From an uncultured Parabacteroides sp. (GTDB lineage Bacteria; Bacteroidota; Bacteroidia; Bacteroidales; Tannerellaceae), in NCBI GenBank assembly GCA_900541965.1, contig UQLN01000030.1, positions 1 to 57,147 of the forward strand: 57,147 nt of DNA, written 5' to 3'. The notes below the pieces were generated by a model. It saw only the letters and a list, made by a program, of their open reading frames with translations. It searched no databases and had not been told where the DNA came from. The position numbers were made by a program, and so were the translations under genes. Positions 43,803-52,069 of this stretch are shown here, piece by piece; within the stretch, counting starts at the first letter, position 1; each line of letters starts with the position of its first letter.

Positions 43803-44519
43803 ATGAATATGAAAACAATTACCAAAAACACTATTTTATTGGTTATTACTCTGTTTATTTCAGTTACAACCTCCGCACAGGAAAAGAAAAAGTTTGAAGT
43901 GACTCCGTGTGCCGCCATCGTCAGCAGTTATGTATGGAGAGGGGGATATGATGCAGGCGCTTCCATCCAGCCCAGCCTGACCTTATCGTATGCAGGTTTT
44001 AGCTTGGAAGCTTGGGGTTCGACAGATTTCTCGACCTCTGCCGACGAATTCAAATCAAAGGAATTCGATCTTACACTGGGTTACCAAATCAAAGGATTTG
44101 AAATAGCCGTTACGGACTATTGGTGGTCCGGTCAGGGTGCCCGCTACGGGCGTTATGCAACCGACCATTACTTTGAAGGCACAGTTGCATATAATTTTGG
44201 CGAAAAACTCCCTCTTACACTTGCATGGAGCACCATGTTTGCCGGAGGTGACAAAGATGAAGAAGGCAAACAATATTTCTCATCCTACTTTGAAGCAGCC
44301 TACGAATTTGATGTCTGGGGAGGCGTAACCCTTACACCCTCCATCGGTATTTCCCCCTGGACTGGAATGTATAGCGACGGATTCGGATTTAACAGCATCT
44401 CGCTAAAAGCCAGCAAGGATATAAAAATCACCAAATCCTTCTCGCTACCGATATTCACCGAAGTAATCGCATCTCCCGAACATGATGATGTATTCCTTGT
44501 ATTGGGAATCTCGTTATAA
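43803..44519 (+). CDS. predicted small outer-membrane beta-barrel protein
   Basis: A 238-residue exported protein. The signal peptide ends near TSAQ-EKKK. The mature part consists of about ten amphipathic strands rich in aromatic residues and Gly (SSYVWRGGYDAGASIQPSLTLSY; FSLEAWGSTDFS). This resembles the TorF/MipA-like barrels of Bacteroidales, but I cannot name a family. It lies 56 nt after dapL, so it may be cotranscribed. A second ATG (43809) is equally possible as start. Function unknown. Confidence 0.75.
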   Translation: MNMKTITKNTILLVITLFISVTTSAQEKKKFEVTPCAAIVSSYVWRGGYDAGASIQPSLTLSYAGFSLEAWGSTDFSTSADEFKSKEFDLTLGYQIKGFEIAVTDYWWSGQGARYGRYATDHYFEGTVAYNFGEKLPLTLAWSTMFAGGDKDEEGKQYFSSYFEAAYEFDVWGGVTLTPSIGISPWTGMYSDGFGFNSISLKASKDIKITKSFSLPIFTEVIASPEHDDVFLVLGISL

Positions 44520-44554
44520 AAATGCAGATGACTGCATATTTCATCTAAAACAGC

Positions 44555-44562
44555 TATCTTTG
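44555..44562 (+). promoter_or_regulatory. -7 box of nadE
   Basis: TATCTTTG matches TAnnTTTG, 23 nt before the nadE ATG. A hairpin ATGCAG/CTGCAT just upstream may end the preceding transcript. Confidence 0.6.
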
Positions 44563-44584
44563 AAGCCCATAAAACACAGAGATT

Positions 44585-46510
44585 ATGAACTACGGATTTA
44601 TAAAGGTTGCGGCAGCGGTACCTCATGTGCTGGTTGCGGATTGTTTTTATAATATAGGGCAGATCGAAAGCCTGATGCGGCAGGCTGCCGAAAAGGGCGT
44701 ACAAATGATGGCTTTCCCGGAACTTTCTGTTACGGCTTATACCTGCCTCGATTTATTTAACCAGCAAACCTTGCTGGATAATGCGGAAAAGGCATTGCTG
44801 AAACTAATTGCCGATACGGCAGACCTCGGCATCCTCTCTATTGTGGGTGTTCCGTTACGGACGGAGAACAGGCTTATCAATGCTGCCGTAGTATTCCAGG
44901 AAGGAAAAATCTTAGGGGTAGTCCCGAAAACCTATTTACCGAACTACAAAGAGTTTCAGGAACAACGCTGGTTTACTTCCGCTTCGGAATTGCGTAACCG
45001 GAGCATCTGCATCGGTGGCAAAAGTTATCCGCTTGGCAGCCATTTACTGTTTAACGCTGGAGACGTTTCCGTAGGAATCGAAATATGCGAGGACCTTTGG
45101 GTTCCCATCCCTCCCAGTTCGCTGTTGGCGATGGAAGGAGCCAATATCATTTTCAACCTGTCTGCAAGCAATGAATTGATTGGCAAGCACAATTATCTGC
45201 GTGCTTTGATTTGCCAGCAGTCAGCCCGTAGCATGGCGGGATATGTGTATGCCTCCTGCGGTTTCGGAGAGTCCAGTACGGATTTGGTATTTGCAGGAAA
45301 CGGTATCATTGCCGAAAACGGTAACTTATTAGCTGAGTCTCCCCGCTTTACCATGGAAGAGCAACTCATCATCAGCGAGATTGATATCGAAAGCCTGCAA
45401 AACGACCGCCAGGTAAACACCAGCTTTATGTATGGCGCCTCTTCCCTGTTGAAAGAGGAAACGCAAACCGTAGGTTTCCGGATGCAGGTTCCTGAAACAT
45501 TCGAACTGACCCGTTCCATAGACCCGCATCCTTTCACGCCTTCCGGAGATGCCCTGAAAGAACGGTGTGAAGAAATATTCCATATACAGGTGGCCGGCCT
45601 TGCCAAACGGATGGTTCATGCACATGCCCGGACAGCCGTAGTGGGCATATCCGGCGGATTGGATTCGACGCTTGCTTTGCTCGTTACCGTAATGACTTTC
45701 GATGCGTTGAATATTCCGCGCGAACAAATAATAGGTATCACAATGCCCGGTTTCGGTACAACCGGACGTACTTACAACAATGCCGTTCATCTGATCCGTT
45801 CGCTGGGCGTTACCCTGAAAGAGATATCTATCAAGGAGGCTTGCCTGCAACATTTCAAAGATATCGACCACGACCCGTCGGTACATGATGTCACTTATGA
45901 AAACAGCCAGGCACGCGAACGTACCCAACTGCTGATGGATGTGGCGAATCAGGAAAACGGCCTGGTTATCGGAACCGGCGACCTGTCGGAGCTGGCTCTC
46001 GGCTGGGCTACGTATAACGGGGACCATATGTCCATGTATGGTGTAAACGGAAGTATCCCCAAGACTTTGGTGAAATATCTGGTCGAATGGGTTGCCAACT
46101 ATAAAGTGGACGAGGCTTCCCGCCTGACGCTTCTGGATATTGTAGATACGCCTATCAGTCCGGAACTGATACCTGCCGACGAACATGGAAACATCAAACA
46201 GAAAACAGAAGATTTAGTCGGCCCGTATGAACTGCACGATTTCTTCCTGTACCATTTCCTCCGTTTCGGTTCCCACCCTGCCAAAATATTCTATCTGGCA
46301 CAGAAAGCATTCAATGGGAATTATGACAAGGAAACCATAAAGAAATGGCTATATATTTTCTTCCGCCGTTTCTTCCAGCAGCAATTCAAACGCAGTTGCC
46401 TGCCCGATGGCCCGAAAGTAGGTTCGGTCAGCTTATCCCCCCGCGGAGACTGGCGTATGCCGAGTGATGCGATGGCGAGGCTTTGGTTGGATGAGATTGA
46501 AAAATTGTAG
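44585..46510 (+). CDS. nadE: glutamine-dependent NAD+ synthetase
   Basis: A 641-residue, two-domain enzyme that amidates nicotinic acid adenine dinucleotide. The N-terminal nitrilase-type glutaminase has the triad E46 (FPELSV), K115 (VPKTYLPNY) and C168 (IEICEDLW). The C-terminal synthetase has the ATP-pyrophosphatase P-loop GISGGLDSTLALL, plus GTGDLSELALGW and the ending DWRMPSDA. The arrangement corresponds to the Mycobacterium tuberculosis type of NadE, which uses glutamine. It has its own promoter and terminator. Confidence 0.96.
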   Translation: MNYGFIKVAAAVPHVLVADCFYNIGQIESLMRQAAEKGVQMMAFPELSVTAYTCLDLFNQQTLLDNAEKALLKLIADTADLGILSIVGVPLRTENRLINAAVVFQEGKILGVVPKTYLPNYKEFQEQRWFTSASELRNRSICIGGKSYPLGSHLLFNAGDVSVGIEICEDLWVPIPPSSLLAMEGANIIFNLSASNELIGKHNYLRALICQQSARSMAGYVYASCGFGESSTDLVFAGNGIIAENGNLLAESPRFTMEEQLIISEIDIESLQNDRQVNTSFMYGASSLLKEETQTVGFRMQVPETFELTRSIDPHPFTPSGDALKERCEEIFHIQVAGLAKRMVHAHARTAVVGISGGLDSTLALLVTVMTFDALNIPREQIIGITMPGFGTTGRTYNNAVHLIRSLGVTLKEISIKEACLQHFKDIDHDPSVHDVTYENSQARERTQLLMDVANQENGLVIGTGDLSELALGWATYNGDHMSMYGVNGSIPKTLVKYLVEWVANYKVDEASRLTLLDIVDTPISPELIPADEHGNIKQKTEDLVGPYELHDFFLYHFLRFGSHPAKIFYLAQKAFNGNYDKETIKKWLYIFFRRFFQQQFKRSCLPDGPKVGSVSLSPRGDWRMPSDAMARLWLDEIEKL

Positions 46511-46528
46511 GATACTATTGATATATAC

Positions 46529-46570
46529 AAAATACCCTGGTGCACTTCACAAAGACACCAGGGTATTTTT
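46529..46570. terminator. bidirectional terminator nadE / cupin gene
   Basis: AAAATACCCTGGTG (46529-46542) pairs with CACCAGGGTATTTT (46556-46569), a perfect 14-bp stem with A and T runs on both sides, between convergent genes. Confidence 0.9.
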
Positions 46571-46597
46571 ATTGTGTAAAAAGATAAAATACACCTT

Positions 46598-47095
46598 TTA
46601 TTCCGGCCTTGTCAATCCCAATATCTCAGCCTTATGTTCCGGATATTCATCCAGTAAATCTTTCCTGTCTGCCAATTCAAAATCTTCAAATTCGAATCCC
46701 GGAGCCACTGCACAGCTCACCAGCGTAAATCCTTTCTGCCCCTTCAGCCGGGCTGCAAACCAAATACCAGGCTCAATCGTCACTTGCAGGCTCCCCTCTT
46801 CCCTGTCCGATAGCTCACGGCAAATTAACTTTTCCTCTTCAAAAGAATAAATAAGCAAAGGCATCCCTTTATGGAAAAACCAACTCTCAGGAGACTTTAT
46901 ACGGTGAAAAGCAGAAAAAGCCTTACCTTCCAATAAATAATAAATCGTAGTCAGAACCCTGCGGGGAGCAGGCATTTCCTCAACCGGTATCCACCATTCC
47001 GAACGATATACTTCACTATAGTATCCTCCTTCCGGATGAGGTTGCATACCCAGTCTTTCAATCCAATAGCTAACTTCCTCCTTTTTCTGTTCCAT
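46598..47095 (-). CDS. DUF985-type cupin protein
   Basis: A 165-residue cupin-fold protein of the DUF985 (cupin_5) family. The opening WIERLGMQPHPEGGYYSEVYRS, then TTIYYLLEGKAFSAFHRIKSPESWFFHKG and the late TLVSCAVAPGFEFEDFELAD are hallmarks. Metal or sugar ligands are not established for the family. I place the start at 47095 (MEQKKEEVS); an in-frame ATG 19 codons upstream would translate part of a repeat array and is unlikely. Probably cytosolic. Confidence 0.88.
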   Translation of the reverse strand: MEQKKEEVSYWIERLGMQPHPEGGYYSEVYRSEWWIPVEEMPAPRRVLTTIYYLLEGKAFSAFHRIKSPESWFFHKGMPLLIYSFEEEKLICRELSDREEGSLQVTIEPGIWFAARLKGQKGFTLVSCAVAPGFEFEDFELADRKDLLDEYPEHKAEILGLTRPE

Positions 47096-47110
47096 CACAC
47101 AACACCTTTC

Positions 47111-47176
47111 AAAACATATATGATTTGATTTTAAAACATATATGATTTGCAATTAAAACATATATGTTTTGCATGT
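47111..47176. repeat. 22-bp-period array with CATATATG cores
   Basis: AAAACATATATGATTT at 47111-47126 and 47133-47148, and the perfect palindrome AAAACATATATGTTTT at 47155-47170, are exactly 22 bp apart. Units end with a variable 6-bp spacer. The array starts 16 nt upstream of the cupin start codon, between divergent genes, so it lies within the cupin gene's leader or promoter. Confidence 0.88.
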
Positions 47177-47274
47177 GAAAGATATACTTTATCAGAGAAA
47201 GTAACAAAAAGAAAAAGAAAATAGTGTACTTTCGCTGTTATATAAAGTAAAGACTAATTATAAAACATATAAAG

Positions 47275-47793
47275 ATGAAGAGTTTAAACGGTTCTGTCCT
47301 GCGATGTATTTTTGCTATCGTATTAGGACTTGTATTAGTATTATGGCCCGAAGCTGCCATTACTTATTTGGTTGTCACCATAGGTATCTGCTTTATCCTG
47401 CCAGGGATTTTCACTTTACTGAATTACTTCACCCGCGAAAGAGTGGAAGGAGAACCCAGCCCTATGTTCCCGATTGACGGGGCAGGAAGTATCCTGTTCG
47501 GTGCCTGGTTGGTCATCATGCCGCAGTTCTTCGTTAGTATCCTGATGTATATCCTGGGAGCGTTATTGGTGCTGGGAGGCGTACAGCAGATTATCTCGCT
47601 TGTATCGGCACGTAAATGGAGCGTGGTTCCTTTTGCTTTTTACATCGTTCCGGTACTGATTCTTATTACCGGAATCATGATTCTGGCTTACCCGTTCGGG
47701 GCGGCGGCCAATACCTTTGTCATATTCGGCGTAGCAAGCCTTATTTACGGAATATCAGAATTAATCAACTGGTATAAATTCCGTAGAAGATAA
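47275..47793 (+). CDS. HdeD/DUF308-family membrane protein
   Basis: A 172-residue protein with six closely packed hydrophobic segments arranged as three similar hairpins, typical of the HdeD/DUF308 family. Pattern examples are GLVLVLWPEAAITYLVVTIGICFILPGIF and GAWLVIMPQFFVSILMYILGALLVLGGVQQI. In Escherichia coli HdeD takes part in acid resistance at high cell density. The role in Bacteroidales is unknown. A weak -7-like box TACTTTCG lies at 47227. It converges with the AraC gene. Confidence 0.85.
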   Translation: MKSLNGSVLRCIFAIVLGLVLVLWPEAAITYLVVTIGICFILPGIFTLLNYFTRERVEGEPSPMFPIDGAGSILFGAWLVIMPQFFVSILMYILGALLVLGGVQQIISLVSARKWSVVPFAFYIVPVLILITGIMILAYPFGAAANTFVIFGVASLIYGISELINWYKFRRR

Positions 47794-47800
47794 AATAGCC

Positions 47801-47832
47801 GGAGTACCGTTTGTTAAGACTTACGGTACTCC
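47801..47832 (-). terminator. terminator overlapping the AraC stop codon
   Basis: GGAGTACCGT (47801-47810) and ACGGTACTCC (47823-47832) pair perfectly. The right arm encodes the last residues of the AraC protein (EYRK). On the minus strand the stem is followed by GGCTATTTTATC, a moderate T-tract. Confidence 0.7.
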
Positions 47833-48719
47833 ATCGGGGAAATCCCCATATGTTTCTTAAAAAACTTACCGAAAGTGGACTGGTCGGAGAAATGAAGCTC
47901 ATCCGCTACCTGCTGTACCGTGGCTTGGGGAGCTTTCAGCAATATCTTGGCTTCCACTATCAATGCATCGTCGATCCATTTATTTGCCGACCTTCCTGTC
48001 AGTTCTTTCAATATCAACGATAAATATTGGGGAGTGATAAAGAGCTTATCCGCATAGAAAGTAACCACATGCTGCTCTTTGCAGTGCTCGAACAACAGTT
48101 GGAGAAACTGCTCGAACAATTCCTCCTTACGGGTAAGCGTAGGCTTCACCAGCCGGTTTGCCTTTCCCATAAAGGTATTTGCCAGCTCGACCAGAAAACT
48201 GAGGAAAGAAAGCGTAACGGCTTCTTTCTGGTAAAAATGGGTATGCTCCTTCATCTTGCCTCTTATCACATCCAGACAAGCCACCAATTTGGCAGCTTCC
48301 TTTGCATCCAACTGGGTACACGGATTTTTCTTGATGGTCATATAGTTGACAAGGGAGGGGTTCCGGTTTCCCACATTACATTCTTCCAGAAAATCCTTGG
48401 AGGCGATAATCAGTATTCCTTTAAAATCTTCGCTAACGCGGTTCAACTGGAATGTATGGCTGGGCATAATCGTGACAAAGCTATTCGCACCTACAGTATA
48501 AGGAATATAGTCCAGGCTGATTTCACTCGTACCTTCCAAGGCCAGTACCATGAGAAGTGCATTCAAACGCATCGGAGGTGTATGTTCCGGATTCAACTCT
48601 TCCATCAATAAGTTTTTTCCTAAATCAGCAATTGATAAAACGTCCTGAAAATTATCACGATGAATTATACTGTTATTCAATTCCTCCAACTCTACTAAAG
48701 GAAGTTTTTCCATACTCAT
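47814..48719 (-). CDS. AraC-family transcriptional regulator
   Basis: A 301-residue regulator. The N-terminal half (about 20-170) resembles the cupin-type sensor domain of AraC proteins. The C-terminal 100 residues carry two helix-turn-helix motifs: FYADKLFITPQYLSLILKELTG and TVQQVADELHFSDQSTFGKFFKKHMGISPMEYR. It is divergent from the TetR/RND unit, separated by 209 nt, so it could control the pump, itself, or distant genes. The minus-strand -7 box TATCTTTG at 48752-48745 is its likely promoter. Confidence 0.93.
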   Translation of the reverse strand: MSMEKLPLVELEELNNSIIHRDNFQDVLSIADLGKNLLMEELNPEHTPPMRLNALLMVLALEGTSEISLDYIPYTVGANSFVTIMPSHTFQLNRVSEDFKGILIIASKDFLEECNVGNRNPSLVNYMTIKKNPCTQLDAKEAAKLVACLDVIRGKMKEHTHFYQKEAVTLSFLSFLVELANTFMGKANRLVKPTLTRKEELFEQFLQLLFEHCKEQHVVTFYADKLFITPQYLSLILKELTGRSANKWIDDALIVEAKILLKAPQATVQQVADELHFSDQSTFGKFFKKHMGISPMEYRKS

Positions 48720-48744
48720 ATCCTTAATCTATTTGTTCTATCAG

Positions 48745-48752
48745 CAAAGATA
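48745..48752 (-). promoter_or_regulatory. -7 box of the AraC regulator gene
   Basis: Minus-strand TATCTTTG matches TAnnTTTG, 26-33 nt upstream of the start codon. No equally good box for the divergent TetR gene was found; the best is a partial CGACCTTTG near 48890. Confidence 0.55.
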
Positions 48753-48928
48753 ACCATTTTCTCTATAAACCAAAGAAAGTTTCATTTTTTACCAACAAAC
48801 AAGCCTCATATTCCAATCATCACCCAATTTCACTTTCGTTTTAAACCAGTTTCTTCACTGAATAAACCTTTCCGGTTTTCTATAGATACGCGACCTTTGC
48901 CCACAAAGAATGATTTCAGATAAAATTT

Positions 48929-49540
48929 ATGGTAATAAAAAAACATATTATGTCTACAGCATTCAACCTGTTTTCCCAATATGGTATTAAGAATGTAAGT
49001 ATGGATGATATTGCACATAACATGAATATCTCTAAGCGGACCATTTATGAACTGTTCGACAACAAAGAAACCTTGTTGATAGAAAGCATGGACATAAATT
49101 ACACCCATATGCGTACCTTCATGGAACAACTGGAAAAAGAGCCGGTTACGGCATTGGATGTTATGCTATTGTTTTATGAAGAGTTGATGAAACATACACG
49201 TTGGTTCAACCAGAAATTTTATGATGACCTGAAGCATTTTCCGAAAGCACTACTGAAAAAAGAAAAAGAGAAATCGGCATTTCAGAAAAAGTGCACGAAG
49301 TTATTGGCCAGAGGTGTGAAGGAAGGGGTATTCCAGCCGGATATCAATTTTGAAATCGTAGCCCTACTGGCTAAGGAACAGGCAAAAATGATACGTCCGT
49401 CCAACACGTTTTGCAAACATTCCACAAAGGAAGTTTTCAATACGATTGTATTTACCTTTCTCCGGGGAATTTCCACAGACAAAGGTATTGCGATATTAGA
49501 CCGTTATTTATTAAAACATAAATACCAATCAGAAGAATAA
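48929..49540 (+). CDS. TetR-family transcriptional regulator
   Basis: A 203-residue regulator. The N-terminal helix-turn-helix is AFNLFSQYGIKNVSMDDIAHNMNISKRTIYELFDNKETLL (about 11-50). The C-terminal helical domain would bind an inducer and form the dimer. It is the first gene of the efflux unit, 28 nt before the TolC-like gene. TetR proteins in this position usually repress the pump and are released by its substrates, including bile salts in other species. Start chosen because MVIKKHIMSTAFNLF aligns with the normal helix-1 start. Confidence 0.93.
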   Translation: MVIKKHIMSTAFNLFSQYGIKNVSMDDIAHNMNISKRTIYELFDNKETLLIESMDINYTHMRTFMEQLEKEPVTALDVMLLFYEELMKHTRWFNQKFYDDLKHFPKALLKKEKEKSAFQKKCTKLLARGVKEGVFQPDINFEIVALLAKEQAKMIRPSNTFCKHSTKEVFNTIVFTFLRGISTDKGIAILDRYLLKHKYQSEE

Positions 49541-49568
49541 AAGTTTTTCATATTCAAACTTATTTAAA

Positions 49569-50993
49569 ATGAAACAACTAAGCAGAAAAAAGATGACCTG
49601 GGCAGCGACATTGCTCTTGCCCTTCATGCTCTTTAGCCAATCTAAAGCTCAGGACACCATCCGTCTTGACTTAGGAAAGGCTTTAGAGATTGCGTTGAGC
49701 GAAAATCCGACCGTAAAAGTTGCCAACAAGGAAATAGAAAAGAAAAAGTATGCGAAAAAAGGTTCCTATGCCGCCTTATTCCCCCAGATAAGTTTTGGGG
49801 CAGACTATAACCGTACATTGAAGAAACAGGTAATGTACATGGATAATATCGGAGGTGGTTCCGGTATGGAAGGCATGATGGGCGCAGGCGCTGGTTCCGG
49901 TTCCGGTTCTGGTTCTACGGATGGCTCTGCCGATGTTGATTTGAGCAACGGTATCCAGGTTGGGCGTGACAATAACTGGAGCCTTGGCTTCAATGCTTCC
50001 ATGCCGCTTGTCAACGCCTCTTTATGGAAAAGTTTGTCCATCTCCGGTATCGATGTGGAACTGGCGGTGGAACAAGCCCGTTCATCCAAGATATCGATGG
50101 TGAACCAGGTAAAGAAAAGCTATTATAATGTATTGCTGGCCAACGATTCCTATCAGGTATTTAAGGAGAGCTACGACAATGCCATGCAGAACTACCTGGA
50201 CATCAAGAAAAAGTACGAACAGGGTACAGTAGCCGAATTCGACCTGATACGGGCTGATGTAACGGTAAAGAACAGCGAACCGAACATGCTTCAGGCACAG
50301 AATGCCCTTACCTTGGCCAAATGGCAGCTAAAAGCATTACTGGGTATGGACCTGGATACAGGTATTGAATGCAGCGGTACATTAACGGATTACGAAAATG
50401 AGCTGTTTGCCGATTTCCTGTCCACCGACACCACACTGGCCAATAATACGGATTTGAAGCAATTGGATATCCAAAGCAAACAATTGGGCAAAACATTGCT
50501 GATGCAGAAGTTCGACTACCTGCCCACCTTGTCTCTTACCGGATTATACCAGTGGAACTCGATGAATAACGATTTCAAGTTCAAAGATTACCGCTGGAAT
50601 CCTTATTCCGTGATTGGCGTGTCCCTGAGCATCCCCATATTTACAGGCGGAAGCAAATATTATAAAATCAGGCAAACCCGCGTATCCATGGAACAGTTGG
50701 ACCTGCAAAGGGAAGATACCGAACGGAACCTGCAACTGGCCGTTAAACAGAATATAGATAATATGAATACCTGCGTCAAGCAATTCGATGCCGCCCGTAA
50801 AGGGGTCGAACAGGCGGAACGCGGATACCTGATTTCACAGAAACGATACGATACCGGTGCCGGAACATTACTGGAAATGAATGATGCCGAGCTGGCTCTT
50901 ACACAGGCACGCTTGAATTTCAACCAGGCAATCTTCAACTACATCGTAGCGAAATCCGACCTGGAGAAAATTATGGGACAAGAACATCAATAA
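49569..50993 (+). CDS. TolC-family outer-membrane efflux protein
   Basis: A 474-residue outer-membrane factor. After the signal peptide (SQSKAQ-DTIRLDL) there are the two OEP repeats with long helices (ALEIALSENPTVKVANKEIEKKKY; SKQLGKTLLMQKFDYLPTLSLTGLYQWNS). It forms the exit duct for the downstream RND pump. An unusual Gly/Ser/Met-rich stretch, about residues 94-125 (GGGSGMEGMMGAGAGSGSGS), sits where the first surface loop is expected. It is translated just before the adaptor gene, 41 nt apart. Confidence 0.93.
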   Translation: MKQLSRKKMTWAATLLLPFMLFSQSKAQDTIRLDLGKALEIALSENPTVKVANKEIEKKKYAKKGSYAALFPQISFGADYNRTLKKQVMYMDNIGGGSGMEGMMGAGAGSGSGSGSTDGSADVDLSNGIQVGRDNNWSLGFNASMPLVNASLWKSLSISGIDVELAVEQARSSKISMVNQVKKSYYNVLLANDSYQVFKESYDNAMQNYLDIKKKYEQGTVAEFDLIRADVTVKNSEPNMLQAQNALTLAKWQLKALLGMDLDTGIECSGTLTDYENELFADFLSTDTTLANNTDLKQLDIQSKQLGKTLLMQKFDYLPTLSLTGLYQWNSMNNDFKFKDYRWNPYSVIGVSLSIPIFTGGSKYYKIRQTRVSMEQLDLQREDTERNLQLAVKQNIDNMNTCVKQFDAARKGVEQAERGYLISQKRYDTGAGTLLEMNDAELALTQARLNFNQAIFNYIVAKSDLEKIMGQEHQ

Positions 50994-51034
50994 CAATATA
51001 AATGAATACAAACAGAATAAATATAAATCACAAT

Positions 51035-52057
51035 ATGAAAACAAGAAAAATATACAAGGTCTTGCCGTTCATTTCCCTGGCTCTGCTGGTTTCATGTGCA
51101 GGAGGAAAGAAAGAAGCCGATACAGAAACCGTCCAGGAGAAGGTCAAGGTAAAAGTGGAAACCGTATCCGCCCGGAATGTAGACCAGCTCGGAGAGTTTA
51201 CCGCCACGGTAAAAGCGAACATAAGCAATAACATCGCTCCTCAAAGCCCGGTCCGTATCGTCAAGTTGTTTGCCGAAGTAGGCGACCATGTGAAAGCCGG
51301 ACAGGTGCTCGTCAAGATGGATGAAACCAACCTGAAGCAAGCCAAGATACAACTCGACAACCAGGAACTGGAATTCAAACGCATCGACGAACTATACAAA
51401 GTGGGCGGTGCTTCCAAATCTGCCTGGGATGCCCAGAAAACCCAATTGGAAGTGAGCCGTGCCGCTTACAAGAACCTGCATGAGAATACCCAGTTGTTAA
51501 GCCCCATCACCGGAGTGGTAACTGCCCGTAATTACGATAGCGGAGACATGTACAGCGGAGGGAATCCTGTTTTCATCATCGAAGATATCCAACCGGTCAA
51601 ACTGCTGGTTCATGTGTCGGAAAGCTACTTCACAAAAGTGAAAAAAGGGAACGAAGTCGATGTGAAACTGGATGTATACGGAGACGAAGTATTCAAAGGA
51701 AACGTCAGCCTCGTTTATCCGACTATCGACCCGGCAACCCGCACATTCCCGGTAGAAATAAAGATAGCGAACAAAGACGAACGGGTACGCCCGGGTATGT
51801 TTGCCCGCGTTACCATGAACTTCGGTACAAAGAACAACGTTGTGGCTCCCGACCAGGCTATTGTGAAACAATCCGGCGCCGGCGACCGCTACATCTATGT
51901 ATATAAAGACGGCAAAGTATCCTATGAAAAAGTAGAATTAGGACGCCGTATGGGAAATAAATATGAAATCATATCCGGAGTGGAAGACGGAGACCAGGTT
52001 GTCATTACCGGTCAGAGCCGTTTGAATAATGGAATGGAAGTTGAACTTGACAAGTAA
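51035..52057 (+). CDS. RND efflux periplasmic adaptor lipoprotein
   Basis: A 340-residue membrane-fusion protein anchored as a lipoprotein (lipobox LLVS-C21). Domains: lipoyl/barrel-sandwich halves at about 60-90 and 140-170 (VGDHVKAGQVLVKMDETNL; LSPITGVVTARNYDSGDMYSGG), a short helical hairpin between them, a beta-barrel (VKLLVHVSESYFTKVKKG) and a membrane-proximal domain (GVEDGDQVVITGQSRL). The start at 51035 (MKTRKIYKVLP) gives a proper signal. An ATG 11 codons upstream adds Asn-rich residues that would spoil it. It is 12 nt before the pump gene. Confidence 0.94.
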   Translation: MKTRKIYKVLPFISLALLVSCAGGKKEADTETVQEKVKVKVETVSARNVDQLGEFTATVKANISNNIAPQSPVRIVKLFAEVGDHVKAGQVLVKMDETNLKQAKIQLDNQELEFKRIDELYKVGGASKSAWDAQKTQLEVSRAAYKNLHENTQLLSPITGVVTARNYDSGDMYSGGNPVFIIEDIQPVKLLVHVSESYFTKVKKGNEVDVKLDVYGDEVFKGNVSLVYPTIDPATRTFPVEIKIANKDERVRPGMFARVTMNFGTKNNVVAPDQAIVKQSGAGDRYIYVYKDGKVSYEKVELGRRMGNKYEIISGVEDGDQVVITGQSRLNNGMEVELDK

Positions 52058-52069
52058 GAAATACAGCAT

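Noticed and set aside
45329..46186. A 285-codon minus-strand open frame.
   Set aside because: It is antisense to the synthetase half of nadE, with no recognisable protein features.
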